From: an uncultured Clostridium sp.
GTDB lineage: Bacteria > Bacillota > Clostridia > Lachnospirales > Lachnospiraceae
Reading direction: 5' to 3'
Length of the DNA: 64,000 nt
NCBI GenBank assembly: GCA_900542035.1
Contig: UQMJ01000002.1
Location: 124,001-188,000, forward strand
The position numbers and the translations under genes were made by a program. Position 1 is the stretch's first letter. Each line of letters begins with the position of its first letter. The notes beneath the pieces are model-generated. The model was not told where the DNA came from, ran no database searches, and was given only the letters and a program-made list of their open reading frames with translations. Below are positions 1-8,861 of this stretch, in pieces.

Positions 1-308
1 AGACTATGTCCGGACGGAAACGAATAATCGCTGGGGTTTTCTATGAAAAGCGGCACCATGGGATCGAGCCAGCATGGCCGCTGTCTGGCAACCGCATTTT
101 TCAGGATTACATTTCCCAGAATAAATCCTGCTGCCAGGGAAATCAGCATGGCCGCCCCTGTTTTTCTGGTCTTTGGCACTGCAAACAGCGCCGTCCCTAA
201 AGCAATCCAGAACCAGCCCCCATTCCCTAAAAATGTAACCGCTGTCATAATCCCGTCCAGCACCGGTGTCCGAAGCTGCTGAATCCAATACAAAATCTCA
301 AATTCCAT
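1..308 (-). CDS. PAP2-family phosphatase, C-terminus cut by window edge
   Basis: The reading frame opens at an ATG (308-306) preceded by GGAGG and runs off the left edge, so about 102 N-terminal residues are visible. They contain hydrophobic segments and the first two PAP2 signature blocks: K-N-A-V-A-R-Q-R-P and then P-S-G-H-S at the edge. Known PAP2 enzymes are membrane phosphatases acting on phosphatidic acid or undecaprenyl diphosphate. The start lies inside the last codons of the phosphopantetheinyl transferase gene (11-nt overlap), which implies translational coupling. A 94-codon frame over the same bases has no such motifs and is a shadow. The substrate cannot be told from this part. 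Confidence 0.85.
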   Translation of the reverse strand, partial: MEFEILYWIQQLRTPVLDGIMTAVTFLGNGGWFWIALGTALFAVPKTRKTGAAMLISLAAGFILGNVILKNAVARQRPCWLDPMVPLFIENPSDYSFPSGHS

Positions 309-975
309 AATACTCCTCCAGACTAAGTTCTTCTTTCTTCCCCTTGGTTTCTGCGCAGACTGCCAGATGATACCCGCCTTGTAAACGGAACAGGTAACAT
401 CCCATATCCTGCCGCACCCCCTGATCATAAACCTGATAACATCCATCTTCCATCCGTATGGAAAAACTGGACGGCGGTTTTGCAAAACCGGTTCCCACTG
501 CTTTCATGTAGCTTTCCTTTAATACCCAGAAATCAAAAAAACGGCTGTATGGGTTCGGATCGCGTTCCACTGCCACCTTTTCTTCGTCCGTCAAAAAGCG
601 CATGATTCCAGGACGAATCGTTCGTTCTTTTTCAATGTCCACTCCTGCCGGACTGTCGCTGATGACGCAGGCCGCGTATTCGCCGGAGTGGGACAGATTA
701 TAATGTACCGGTTTTCCATCCGGCAGCCGGATTCCCGACTGATCCGGCTTTAAAAACGGCTTTCCATGTTCTCCTGTCTCAAATAACGCCGGCGGCAGAA
801 ACTCTGGAAAACGCTGTTTCAGTCCATAATTCAGCAGTAATTCTGCCCCTGCCAAACGGGCTTTATCAGAAACGTGGACGCAGCGCCCTATCTTCTCCAG
901 CCGCTGTCTGGAAATCGGATATTGATCCCACGGCGGACATAATTCTGATACATTGGCATAGTAACAATTCAGCAT
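298..975 (-). CDS. 4'-phosphopantetheinyl transferase, Sfp type
   Basis: A 225-residue protein of normal size for Sfp-type transferases, which move 4'-phosphopantetheine from CoA to a serine of carrier proteins. Visible family blocks are N-L-S-H-S-G (about 93-98), the Mg-binding G-V-D-I-E (111-115) and the helix F-D-F-W-V-L-K-E-S-Y-M-K-A-V-G (147-161) with the conserved W..KE. It overlaps the PAP2 gene downstream. No polyketide or nonribosomal peptide synthetase or carrier protein gene is in the window, so its partner is unknown; it may serve a distant cluster or general acyl carrier protein. Confidence 0.93.
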   Translation of the reverse strand: MLNCYYANVSELCPPWDQYPISRQRLEKIGRCVHVSDKARLAGAELLLNYGLKQRFPEFLPPALFETGEHGKPFLKPDQSGIRLPDGKPVHYNLSHSGEYAACVISDSPAGVDIEKERTIRPGIMRFLTDEEKVAVERDPNPYSRFFDFWVLKESYMKAVGTGFAKPPSSFSIRMEDGCYQVYDQGVRQDMGCYLFRLQGGYHLAVCAETKGKKEELSLEEYYGI

Positions 976-1005
976 CTAGATTCCTTCCTGATATCTTATG
1001 ATGAC

Positions 1006-1044
1006 GCATCTGTGCAGAGAGACAACACGCCTGTACACGGATGC
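1006..1044. repeat. Intergenic palindrome family, copy 1
   Basis: Left arm GCATCTGTGCAG (1006-1017) and right arm CTGTACACGGATGC (1031-1044) form an imperfect hairpin. The right half, CACGCCTGTACACGGATG, is nearly identical to the perfect palindrome at 46597-46639, and a more diverged relative is at 58326-58364. It lies between the HPr terminator and the phosphopantetheinyl transferase gene. Confidence 0.65.
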
Positions 1045-1056
1045 TGTAAAACTGCC

Positions 1057-1086
1057 AAAAAGAGCCAGCGTCTGAAACGCTGACTC
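1057..1086 (-). terminator. Intrinsic terminator of the HPr gene
   Basis: On the minus strand a 10-bp stem GAGTCAGCGT / ACGCTGGCTC (one G-U pair) is followed by TTTTT. It begins about 40 nt after the HPr stop codon. Confidence 0.85.
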
Positions 1087-1127
1087 TCCTTCCTATCTTG
1101 CTGGTCCTGATTTTCCGGCAAACAGAA

Positions 1128-1394
1128 TTACATCTCGCCTAAACCAGACTCGATTGCTTTGGTTAAGGTATCCATTGCCTCTGCTTCGTCTTCGCCGTCA
1201 CAGATTAAGTTAATCTCAGTGCCGCACTTAATGCCGGCTGCCATTACATTTAAAACGCTCTTCGCAACAATTCTCTTCTCGCCGCACTCAATGATGATAT
1301 CGCTTTTGAACTTCATTGCGGTCTGAGATAATACGCCTGCCGGTCTTAAATGTAAGCCGGAGGGATTTACTACAGTTAAAGTCTTATTTAACAT
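1128..1394 (-). CDS. ptsH: Phosphocarrier protein HPr
   Basis: An 88-residue HPr, the small phosphocarrier between enzyme I and the EII complexes of the sugar phosphotransferase system. The active-site His15 sits in S-G-L-H-L-R-P-A and the regulatory Ser46 in A-K-S-V-L-N-V-M. Keeping both means it can carry phosphate and be a substrate of HPr kinase, as in Firmicute catabolite repression; this rules out a Crh-like paralogue, which lacks His15. The gene stands alone, with its own promoter (1464-1492) and terminator (1057-1086), and no ptsI nearby. Confidence 0.95.
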   Translation of the reverse strand: MLNKTLTVVNPSGLHLRPAGVLSQTAMKFKSDIIIECGEKRIVAKSVLNVMAAGIKCGTEINLICDGEDEAEAMDTLTKAIESGLGEM

Positions 1395-1463
1395 ACCTGC
1401 ACTCTCCTCGTCTCTTTATTCTGTTGAAATTCAGAACTCTCTTTCTCTGAACATTCTAGTTAA

Positions 1464-1492
1464 ATTTTAGTACATCTCATAAAAACTGTCAA
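1464..1492 (-). promoter_or_regulatory. Sigma-A promoter of ptsH
   Basis: On the minus strand TTGACA (1492-1487), a 17-nt spacer and TAAAAT (1469-1464) give a near-consensus promoter about 70 nt upstream of ptsH. The -35 box overlaps the end of queH. Confidence 0.85.
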
Positions 1493-2133
1493 GCAAAAGC
1501 CGGATCATTCCATTCTTCCTGCTTTTCCCGAATGGAATACACGCATCCGCAGTAGTCCTGACGGTACAGTCCATACTCCTTGGACAGCTCAATGGAACGC
1601 TTATAACCGTTGCGTTTCTTAAAGTCTGAGGGCAGGCAGGCCACTCCGTATTCTTCTGCCAGTCGTTCCCCGATTTCGTTTAATTTATCTGCCCGCTTTA
1701 AAGGGCTGATAGTCAGAGTTGTAGTAAAATAATCATAGCCCAGGCTGGCGGCCAGTCGGGCTGCTTCCCTCAGCCGAAGCTCATAACACCTAACACACCG
1801 CTCTCCACCTTCCGGCTCTTTTTCATATCCTTTTGCAATCTGATAAAACGATTCCGGCTCATAGGGCGCTGCAATTAAATCCACCGGATGGACAAAATTC
1901 ATCGCCTCAATCAGCTTTCTTTCTTCTTCCACCCGTTTTTCATATTCTTCTGCCGGAAAAATATTGGGATTATAATAGTATACTGTAATTTCAAAATACT
2001 GGGACAGATATTCCAGCACATAACTGCTGCAGGGCGCGCAGCAGCTATGCAAAAACAGGCGGGGCACCTTCGCCTCCGCCTGACATTCTGCCAGAATCCT
2101 ATCCAGTTCTTTCTGATAGTTTCTCTGATTCAT
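1489..2133 (-). CDS. queH: Epoxyqueuosine reductase QueH
   Basis: A 214-residue QueH-family protein (formerly DUF208), which reduces epoxyqueuosine to queuosine in tRNA and replaces the cobalamin enzyme QueG in many anaerobes. The cysteine pattern is complete: H-S-C-C-A-P-C (Cys31, 32, 35), E-R-C-V-R-C-Y (Cys113, 116) and C-G-C (Cys195, 197), matching the iron-sulfur and active-site cysteines of the family. It follows rpoD on the same strand with a 15-nt gap, so it is probably cotranscribed. No other queuosine gene is in the window. Confidence 0.93.
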   Translation of the reverse strand: MNQRNYQKELDRILAECQAEAKVPRLFLHSCCAPCSSYVLEYLSQYFEITVYYYNPNIFPAEEYEKRVEEERKLIEAMNFVHPVDLIAAPYEPESFYQIAKGYEKEPEGGERCVRCYELRLREAARLAASLGYDYFTTTLTISPLKRADKLNEIGERLAEEYGVACLPSDFKKRNGYKRSIELSKEYGLYRQDYCGCVYSIREKQEEWNDPAFA

Positions 2134-2148
2134 GACCTTTCCAATCCT

Positions 2149-3273
2149 TTACAGGAAATCCCGAATCCGTTTGCTGCGGACTGGATTTCTCAGTTTGCGC
2201 AGAGCCTTTGCTTCAATCTGACGGATACGTTCACGGGTTACGTTAAACTCCTTGCCGACTTCTTCCAGGGTTCTGGGATGGCCGTCTTCCAGACCAAAAC
2301 GCAGGACAATTACCTGGCGCTCTCTCTCTTTTAAGTCTCCAAGCAGGGCGTCAATATGCTCTCGCAGCATGACGGACTCTACGTTGCCTTCCGGAGTAAC
2401 CACATTGGAATCTGCAACGAAATCTCCTAAGTTGGAGTCGTCTTCCTCGCCGATTGGAGTCTCTAAGGACGCTGGTTCCCTGGCAATCTGCATGATTTCC
2501 ATTACCTTGTCCTCAGACATCTCTAATGCATCTGCAAGCTCTGTCACAGACGGCTCATAGCCCAGCTCCAGAGTCAGCTTTCTCTGCATCTTGGACATCT
2601 TATTAATTGTCTCTACCATATGCACCGGAACCCGAATCGTTCTGGCCTGATCTGCCAGAGCTCTGGTAACGGACTGGCGAATCCACCAGGTCGCATATGT
2701 ACTTAGCTTATAACCTTTTGTATAATCGAACTTTTCTACGCCCTTGATTAATCCTAAGTTGCCTTCCTGGACTAAATCAAGGAAACTCATTCCTCTGCCT
2801 GTATAGCGTTTTGCAATGCTGACCACGAGACGTAAGTTTGCCTCAATCAAGCGCTCTTTTGCGTATTCATCGCCTTCTGCTTTTCTCTTTGCCAGACGCA
2901 GCTCTTCATCCGCGCTTAATAAGGGAACCGTACCAATCTCCTTCAAGTACATCCGGACCGGATCTTCCGTTCCAATGCCCTCTAACAGATCTACGGCGTC
3001 GATGTCAATGTCCTCATCCTCGCCGTCCTTTATAAAACTGTCGTCTAAATCGTCCAGCAGAAGGGCATCCTCGCTTAACATTGCGTCATCAATTACCGGA
3101 ACCACGTCTACGCCGCGGCCCTCAAGGTACGAATAAATTTGGTCCATCTGCTCTGGATTCAGGCTGTCTCCTGCGAAGAAATCATTAATTTCCCCTGCAT
3201 CCAGGGTATTATGCCTGGACTTTGCATACTCCAGAAGTTTTTCCAGTTTCTGTAAAAAATCTTTTTTCTCCAC
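2149..3273 (-). CDS. rpoD: RNA polymerase primary sigma factor
   Basis: A 374-residue housekeeping sigma-70. Region 1.1 is at the N-terminus, followed by an acidic stretch, region 1.2 (D-P-V-R-M-Y-L-K-E-I-G), region 2 (R-L-I-E-A-N-L-R-L-V-V-S-I-A-K-R-Y, then the -10 recognition segment Y-A-T-W-W-I-R-Q), region 3, and region 4 with the -35 helix-turn-helix E-E-V-G-K-E-F-N-V-T-R-E-R-I-R-Q-I-E. The start is GTG with AAAGGA upstream. Unlike the common dnaG-rpoD order, no primase gene is adjacent; a lipid kinase gene lies upstream and queH downstream. Confidence 0.98.
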   Translation of the reverse strand: MEKKDFLQKLEKLLEYAKSRHNTLDAGEINDFFAGDSLNPEQMDQIYSYLEGRGVDVVPVIDDAMLSEDALLLDDLDDSFIKDGEDEDIDIDAVDLLEGIGTEDPVRMYLKEIGTVPLLSADEELRLAKRKAEGDEYAKERLIEANLRLVVSIAKRYTGRGMSFLDLVQEGNLGLIKGVEKFDYTKGYKLSTYATWWIRQSVTRALADQARTIRVPVHMVETINKMSKMQRKLTLELGYEPSVTELADALEMSEDKVMEIMQIAREPASLETPIGEEDDSNLGDFVADSNVVTPEGNVESVMLREHIDALLGDLKERERQVIVLRFGLEDGHPRTLEEVGKEFNVTRERIRQIEAKALRKLRNPVRSKRIRDFL

Positions 3274-3325
3274 CTGGTAACGTCCTTTCAGTTAGCTGTA
3301 AACTAATTGTTCTAAACAACTTTTT

Positions 3326-3354
3326 AGTATATAGGAAAAATCCCTATTTTTCAA
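3326..3354 (-). promoter_or_regulatory. Sigma-A promoter of rpoD
   Basis: Minus-strand TTGAAA (3354-3349), a 17-nt spacer and TATACT (3331-3326), about 50 nt upstream of the GTG start of rpoD. The spacer itself is a small inverted repeat (AGGGATTTTTCCTA). Confidence 0.8.
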
Positions 3355-3389
3355 CATCTATTTTGCATTTTATGTAACTTTATGAAGAA

Positions 3390-4292
3390 TTATGACTCAT
3401 TTTGACCAGAAATTAAAATTTCCAGTCGTTTTTCCAGGTTTTTCATCGAAATATCCGTCTGACTGCCGCCAAACTCGCCGTCCAGCACCCAGTCAATGGG
3501 CGTCTCGGAAATTACCCGTATCTGCCTGGTTTTAAACTTATGCACATAGTCATTGGGTTCTTCTTTCAGAAACATATAAGAAATAATGTTGCTTAAATCT
3601 TTTGGAGTTTTCGGGGTGCGGATTAAAAGCACTTCAAACAGACCGTCGTTTAAAGCCACCGACTGGGTTACCAGCCCCTTAAATCCTCCTACGCTTATGG
3701 TATTGGTTACCATACCGAATATAAATTCGTCTTCCAGCACCATTTCATCACACTCAATCCGGCAATAATAGCTCTTTAGCGAAGCCAGACTTTTGACTCC
3801 TTCCAGCATATAAGCCTGATGACCCAGCAGGTTTTTCTTGTCCTGGGGCGTCTGGTAGGAAATCTCCGTAAACGCTCCAAAGGCCGCAATATAGACAAAA
3901 TACCGTTCTTCCCCAAACTGGCCGATGTCTATGGCATACGGGGCTCCTTCTGTCACTCCTTTTGCGGCATCCAGCATATTTTTGGGAAGCATCAGGCTGG
4001 ATGCAAAATCATTGGTAGAGCCTGCCGGAACATAGCCTAACAGAGGCGGCTGTTCCAGATGCATAATTCCGGAAATCGTCTCGTTTAACGTACCGTCTCC
4101 GCCGCTGCACACAACAATGGACGCCTCGTTTCCAAAACGTTCTGCTGCTTTTCTGGCGTCCCCCTGGGACTGGGTAATATACGTCTGGATCTGAAATCCC
4201 GCTTTCGTGAATATATCCAGAATATCAATCAGCTTGTTTCGTATCTGTTCCTTTCCTGAGCAGGGATTTATGATAAAAAGGATTTTCTCCAT
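3390..4292 (-). CDS. Diacylglycerol/lipid kinase, DagK/YegS family
   Basis: A 300-residue lipid kinase with the catalytic-domain signature G-G-D-G-T-L-N-E (64-71) and the nucleotide-binding loop Y-V-P-A-G-S-T-N-D-F. Family members phosphorylate diacylglycerol or related lipids at the membrane, recycling diacylglycerol to phosphatidic acid. It follows mutY by 24 nt and is probably the last gene of the argF - birA - mutY transcript. The exact lipid substrate is not visible. Confidence 0.9.
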   Translation of the reverse strand: MEKILFIINPCSGKEQIRNKLIDILDIFTKAGFQIQTYITQSQGDARKAAERFGNEASIVVCSGGDGTLNETISGIMHLEQPPLLGYVPAGSTNDFASSLMLPKNMLDAAKGVTEGAPYAIDIGQFGEERYFVYIAAFGAFTEISYQTPQDKKNLLGHQAYMLEGVKSLASLKSYYCRIECDEMVLEDEFIFGMVTNTISVGGFKGLVTQSVALNDGLFEVLLIRTPKTPKDLSNIISYMFLKEEPNDYVHKFKTRQIRVISETPIDWVLDGEFGGSQTDISMKNLEKRLEILISGQNES

Positions 4293-4316
4293 TTTCTCTC
4301 TCCTTTTCTCATTGTC

Positions 4317-5450
4317 TCACATAATGAATTTCTTATACGCCGAAAACGCATTGGGAAGGGGATATTTTTCCTGCAGACTTCTTTTGTCCGCAAAAATCAG
4401 ATCTCCTTCGTCTCCTGCATCCGGACATATCCGGATCCGGTAACCGGACATATGCCATTCTACGTGGGAAAATATATGCTTTGCCTCTGGCAGTTTTTCT
4501 ATCGAAAGAACCTTCTCCGGTTCCAGGCAGAAGGCTTTTAACGCCTCTTCCTGCCCCAGTTTTCCTTCTGTATTGGGAAGTTCGTACAGCGAGGCCAGCA
4601 GTCCCAAAGGCGGACGCTTTCTAATGGCTGTTTTCCCGTCTTTCTCTAAAATCACAACTGTCCGTTCTTCTTTTTTCCGCTGCTTTTTCGGAGGTTTAAA
4701 TGGAATCTCCTTCCAGCGTCCGCTTCGTCTGGTTTTGCATAAAGACGCCAGCGGGCAGACCAGGCATCTGGGGTCTCCGTTGGGTACGCAGACCAAGGCC
4801 CCGATTTCAATCAGAGCCTGATTATACTCTCCTGGATGTTCCCTGTCCATGACCTCTTTTAAAAGAGCTTCCGTCTGTCTTTTAAAAGCCGGTTTTGTAA
4901 TATCCCTGTTATCCTCCAATACCCTGGAAATTACCCTCAAAACATTGCCGTCTACCGCTGGTACCGGAACCGAAAACGCAATGGATGCAATGGCTCCTGC
5001 CGTATAGGTCCCGATTCCTGGAAGCTTCAGGATTTCTTCAAATTCCCGAGGCATTTTCCCTTCATAAGATTCTACCAGTTTGCCGGCGCATTTCTGAAGA
5101 TTTCTTGCCCTGCTGTAATATCCCAGTCCTTCCCAGAGCTTTAACAAGGTTTCTTCCGGCGCGTCTGCCAGGCTCTGAATGTCCGGCAGCGCTTCTAAAA
5201 AGCGGTAATAATACGGCTTGACCGCCTCTACTCTGGTCTGCTGGAGCATAATCTCTGAAATCCAGATCCGGTAAGGATCCCTGGTTTCTCTCCAGGGCAG
5301 TATTCTGGCATTTTCCCTGTACCATGCCAAAAGAGGCCTTTTAGCCGCCAAGAGCCGCTCTCTGTCAGAAAGTTCCTGCTTCCCATCCGGATCCTCCAGA
5401 GTCTGGATCTGATCATAAAGTCCCTGCAGCCAGCGTTCAGACATATCCAT
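4317..5450 (-). CDS. mutY: A/G-specific adenine DNA glycosylase
   Basis: A 377-residue MutY, which removes adenine mispaired with 8-oxoguanine. The helix-hairpin-helix L-P-G-I-G-T-Y-T-A-G-A, catalytic Glu66 (I-S-E-I-M-L-Q-Q-T) and Asp167 (V-D-G-N-V) are present. Four cysteines (221, 229, 232, 238) form the [4Fe-4S] site; the first spacing is seven residues rather than the usual six. The C-terminal MutT-like domain is also present. The start overlaps the end of birA by 14 nt. Confidence 0.95.
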   Translation of the reverse strand: MDMSERWLQGLYDQIQTLEDPDGKQELSDRERLLAAKRPLLAWYRENARILPWRETRDPYRIWISEIMLQQTRVEAVKPYYYRFLEALPDIQSLADAPEETLLKLWEGLGYYSRARNLQKCAGKLVESYEGKMPREFEEILKLPGIGTYTAGAIASIAFSVPVPAVDGNVLRVISRVLEDNRDITKPAFKRQTEALLKEVMDREHPGEYNQALIEIGALVCVPNGDPRCLVCPLASLCKTRRSGRWKEIPFKPPKKQRKKEERTVVILEKDGKTAIRKRPPLGLLASLYELPNTEGKLGQEEALKAFCLEPEKVLSIEKLPEAKHIFSHVEWHMSGYRIRICPDAGDEGDLIFADKRSLQEKYPLPNAFSAYKKFIM

Positions 5451-6258
5451 ACACTCCTCTTACGGAGACTTCTCCTGAACTTACCCGCTTCTGCTGTCCG
5501 TCCGCCAGATCTACCAGCAGCTCTCCTTCCATATCAATTCCCCTGCAGATTCCGGAGTAGGATCCGGATGGAGCAAGAACCGTTACCTGACGGCCCAGAT
5601 TAATCAGTCTGGAATCATATTCTTCTTTTAAAAGGCTTAGATCCAGGGTTTCTAAAAACTTTTTATAATATAGTTCAAACGCTGCCATAATCTTTGCTAT
5701 GACGTTCTCTCTATCTGCCTGTTCTCCCTTTTCCAGGTATAATGAAGTCGCTGTCTCTCTGATTTCTTCCGGAAATTCTGTCATGTTGGCGTTAATGCCA
5801 ATTCCCACAATCACATATTCCGGCTGATTTTCCCTGCTTCTCATCTCTGTCAGAATCCCGCAGATTTTCTTCTGCCCAATTACCAGATCATTGGGCCATT
5901 TTATCTCAGACGCCAGTCCTGTCTCTTCCTGAATCCCCTTCTGGACTGCTAACGCTGCCACCAGGGTCAGCATAGAAGCCTTATCTGCCGGAATGTGCGG
6001 ACGGAGCAGCAGGCTCATCCAGATTCCGGTTCCGGACGGCGATACCCAGGTCCGTCCCCTTCTTCCTTTTCCTGCCCACTGGCGTTCTGCTGCTACCAGA
6101 GCGCCCTCCGGCCAGCCTTCTGCCGCCAGCTTTGCACACTGAATATTCGTCGAATCTGTTTCTTTCAGCACCAGAACTGGTTTCCCAGCCCAGCTTCCAG
6201 TCCGCTTTTCTAAAATTTTATTCTCTGTCAGCATCTGTTCTGTCATGGCTACCTCCAC
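5437..6258 (-). CDS. birA: Biotin-[acetyl-CoA-carboxylase] ligase
   Basis: A 273-residue biotin protein ligase that joins biotin to carboxylase or decarboxylase carrier domains. Seen are the S-T-N substrate block, the biotinyl-AMP loop G-K-G-R-R-G-R-T-W, and K-W-P-N-D-L. The protein begins almost directly with the catalytic domain and has no N-terminal winged helix, so it is the monofunctional class and should not repress biotin genes. It overlaps mutY downstream (14 nt) and the small membrane protein upstream (10 nt), fitting one tightly packed operon. Confidence 0.94.
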   Translation of the reverse strand: MEVAMTEQMLTENKILEKRTGSWAGKPVLVLKETDSTNIQCAKLAAEGWPEGALVAAERQWAGKGRRGRTWVSPSGTGIWMSLLLRPHIPADKASMLTLVAALAVQKGIQEETGLASEIKWPNDLVIGQKKICGILTEMRSRENQPEYVIVGIGINANMTEFPEEIRETATSLYLEKGEQADRENVIAKIMAAFELYYKKFLETLDLSLLKEEYDSRLINLGRQVTVLAPSGSYSGICRGIDMEGELLVDLADGQQKRVSSGEVSVRGVYGYV

Positions 6259-6554
6259 AGGCTTACCGCACTGATAACTGCCAGTGCGGTAAGCGCTGCT
6301 CCTAATATAACTAACAGGATTCCGCTTAATTTTTTCTTTTTATTTCTGCCGCTCTGGCTGATTCTGAAATAGCCATTTACATAATTTAAAATGGCTGCCA
6401 GTATAAAAATCACTGGGAACAACGTCAGATGGCCATTAGGATTTAAAAACGAAATCACTGCCAGCACAACGATTGCCAGACCGATTACAATATGAACCAG
6501 ATCCAGAATAAAGCTGCTGTTTCTGGACATTTTTTTCCCTGGCTGACTATACAT
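6249..6554 (-). CDS. Small membrane protein of unknown function
   Basis: A 101-residue protein with three hydrophobic segments (about 16-36, 44-62 and 80-98) separated by a basic loop N-K-K-K-K. I do not recognise a characterised family. It sits between argF (adjacent, no gap) and birA (10-nt overlap), so it is very likely translated. Nothing in the sequence points to a ligand or enzyme site. Confidence 0.75.
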   Translation of the reverse strand: MYSQPGKKMSRNSSFILDLVHIVIGLAIVVLAVISFLNPNGHLTLFPVIFILAAILNYVNGYFRISQSGRNKKKKLSGILLVILGAALTALAVISAVSLWR

Positions 6555-7547
6555 TTATACGCCTCCTAACGTAGCCGCCATTACTGCTTTAATGGTATGC
6601 ATACGGTTTTCTGCTTCTTCAAATACTTTGGAACGGCTGCTCTCAAATACTTCATTTGTTACTTCCATATCTGCAATCCCAAACCGCTCTCCCATCTCTT
6701 TTCCTATACCGGTTTTTAAATCGTGGAAAGCAGGCAGGCAGTGAAGGAAAATTGCAGTTTCTCCCGCATTGTTCATCACGTCCATGGTTACCTTGTAAGG
6801 AGACAGTTCCCGAATTCTCTTTTCCCAGACTTCGTCCGGTTCTCCCATGGATACCCAGACGTCTGTGTAGACGATATCCGCTCTCCTGGTACCTTCCTTC
6901 ACATCGTCCGTCAGGGTAATGCTGCCTCCGGACTGCTTTGCATATTCCTGGCATTCCTTGACTAACTGCTCATTTGGAAAGTAATTTTGGGGCGCACAGG
7001 CAACAAAATCCATACCCATTTTGGTACACGCAATCATTAAGGAATTTCCCATATTATAACGGGCGTCTCCCATATAGACCAGACGAAGTCCCTTTAACCT
7101 TCCGAAATGTTCCCGAATTGTCAGGAAATCTGCCAGCATCTGGGTCGGATGGTATTCGTTGGTCAGGCCGTTCCACACCGGAACTCCCGCGTATTTTGCC
7201 AGTTCTTCCACAATCTCCTGGCCATATCCCCGATACTCAATGCCTTCATACATCCGTCCCAGGACTCTGGCTGTATCGGCAATACTCTCTTTTTTGCCAA
7301 TCTGGCTGGCCTTTGGATCCAGATAAGTGGAGCCCATTCCCAAATCATGGGCCGCTACTTCAAAAGAGCATCTGGTTCTGGTACTGGTTTTCTCAAAAAT
7401 CAGAGCTACATTTTTCCCTCTCAGCGTGTCCATGGGAAGTCCTCTCTTCTTTTTATCCTTTAACTCCGCAGCCAGATCCAATAAATAAGTAATCTCTTCT
7501 GCTGTATAATCTTTCAGTGTTAAAAAATGCCTTCCTTTTAAGTCCAT
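6555..7547 (-). CDS. argF: Ornithine carbamoyltransferase
   Basis: A 330-residue transferase making citrulline from ornithine and carbamoyl phosphate. The carbamoyl-phosphate motif S-T-R-T-R, the ornithine-side H-P-T-Q and the signature H-C-L-P-A-F are all present. It could act in arginine synthesis or in the reverse, catabolic direction; no arcA or arcC is adjacent. It is the first gene of an operon with its own strong promoter (7586-7614). I saw no clear ArgR box. Confidence 0.96.
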   Translation of the reverse strand: MDLKGRHFLTLKDYTAEEITYLLDLAAELKDKKKRGLPMDTLRGKNVALIFEKTSTRTRCSFEVAAHDLGMGSTYLDPKASQIGKKESIADTARVLGRMYEGIEYRGYGQEIVEELAKYAGVPVWNGLTNEYHPTQMLADFLTIREHFGRLKGLRLVYMGDARYNMGNSLMIACTKMGMDFVACAPQNYFPNEQLVKECQEYAKQSGGSITLTDDVKEGTRRADIVYTDVWVSMGEPDEVWEKRIRELSPYKVTMDVMNNAGETAIFLHCLPAFHDLKTGIGKEMGERFGIADMEVTNEVFESSRSKVFEEAENRMHTIKAVMAATLGGV

Positions 7548-7585
7548 CCTTGTTCTCCCCTTTTATAAGTCTGATTTTTAGATAT

Positions 7586-7614
7586 AAAATACTATATTGG
7601 CAGACGGCTGTCAA
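7586..7614 (-). promoter_or_regulatory. Sigma-A promoter of the argF operon
   Basis: Minus-strand TTGACA (7614-7609), a 17-nt spacer and TATTTT (7591-7586). The -35 box and spacer lie inside the last codons of the upstream patatin gene. Confidence 0.82.
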
Positions 7615-8743
7615 GTGCGCCAAGCCTTTTTTGTATTTCTTTTATCAGCTCTTCCGATGTATAAATATGAAGTCTTTTCAATCCCAGCTTTTTTGCCATT
7701 TCTTCCAGAACCGCCAGATACAGTTCTTTATAATCCCAGTCTGCTTTCAGTTTTAATTTTTCTGCCAGATGCGGAAAAATCTGCTCGGTAAAAGGGCGGT
7801 ATCCGCTTAAATGTTCCCAGTCTTCTGCTTCCAATACAGGGCGGATATACAGCTTCAGCAGCTCTAGTTCTGACAGCATCCGGTCAAAATAATACGCCTC
7901 TGATCCCTGCGCGTCAATATAATAATGTCTCCCCTGGAGTCCATACAGCATCCTCATTGCGTCGTAATATCCCAGACGCATATTTTTCCGCGCTTTCTTT
8001 TTGCTGAAATCCAAAATACCGCCTAAATCCTGTCTTGGCGCTATCCGGTAAATCCTTACGTCATCCGGTATTTCCAGAAACCGCTCGCTGTCTCTTCCAA
8101 TGCCGTAAATCCGCAGAACCAGAATATCCTTATATCCGGCATCCAGTAAGGGTTCTATGGGCACATTATCCACACTGCCCCCATCCATATACCGCTTGCC
8201 TCCCAGCTTTTCATTTTTAAACGCCAGGAAATACGCGCTGGCAAGAAGCATATCTCCGATCTGGCCTTCGGGAAGTTTCTTCACATCTGCCAGTACCTTT
8301 TTCCGGTCGGACAAGGAATAGGTAACCACAAACAGATCTCTGGGCGAACTGCGTATTTTTTCTTCATCCACCGTATCCATAATCAAGTTTCTAAGAGGCG
8401 TAATGTCCAGCCCTTTTTCCGAAAAAATCCTCCGCATCGCGCTTAACACTTCCTGAAGATCTCCTGCTTTCAGGCTGAGGGACATCATTTTCTCCATTAC
8501 GGCATCATCCACATCCATCACTTTTGAATAGGTAATGTTTTCCCAGATATACTCCGCTTTTTCCAAATCATCCATACACATGAGGGCGCCGTTTAACGCT
8601 CCTACCGACGCGCCGGAAATCCCCTTTATCCGGACTCCCGCTTCCTTTAACGCTTTCCATGCGCCAATCTGGTAAGCTCCCCTGGCCCCTCCGCCTTCTA
8701 AAACTACGCCGTACTCTTTTGACTGGTCAATTTGAAGTTCCAT
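7592..8743 (-). CDS. Patatin-like phospholipase
   Basis: A 383-residue protein with all patatin landmarks: the oxyanion loop G-G-G-A-R-G (17-22), the nucleophile elbow G-A-S-V-G with Ser46, and the second catalytic residue in D-G-G (Y-M-D-G-G-S-V-D-N-V-P). Such enzymes are lipid acyl hydrolases with a Ser-Asp dyad. There is no signal peptide, so it is probably cytoplasmic or membrane-peripheral. It follows the nfeD-SPFH terminator. Confidence 0.9.
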   Translation of the reverse strand: MELQIDQSKEYGVVLEGGGARGAYQIGAWKALKEAGVRIKGISGASVGALNGALMCMDDLEKAEYIWENITYSKVMDVDDAVMEKMMSLSLKAGDLQEVLSAMRRIFSEKGLDITPLRNLIMDTVDEEKIRSSPRDLFVVTYSLSDRKKVLADVKKLPEGQIGDMLLASAYFLAFKNEKLGGKRYMDGGSVDNVPIEPLLDAGYKDILVLRIYGIGRDSERFLEIPDDVRIYRIAPRQDLGGILDFSKKKARKNMRLGYYDAMRMLYGLQGRHYYIDAQGSEAYYFDRMLSELELLKLYIRPVLEAEDWEHLSGYRPFTEQIFPHLAEKLKLKADWDYKELYLAVLEEMAKKLGLKRLHIYTSEELIKEIQKRLGALDSRLPI

Positions 8744-8763
8744 AGTCCCTCCGACTGCAATTT

Positions 8764-8838
8764 GAAAAAGAAATCTGCCGCAAAACGAAACCGGCGGATC
8801 TTCTGCTGTCAGATACCCGATGATTCATTTTGCGGCAG
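8764..8838 (-). terminator. Terminator after the SPFH gene
   Basis: A perfect 11-bp stem CTGCCGCAAAA / TTTTGCGGCAG, with a long loop containing a second GC-rich segment, followed on the minus strand by ATTTCTTTTTC. Confidence 0.75.
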
Positions 8839-8861
8839 TGAATGCCTATTTACTTCAGATA

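Noticed and set aside
4..288. 94-codon minus-strand frame at the left edge
   Set aside because: It overlaps the real PAP2 frame (start at 308), which carries family motifs and a ribosome site but is cut by the edge.
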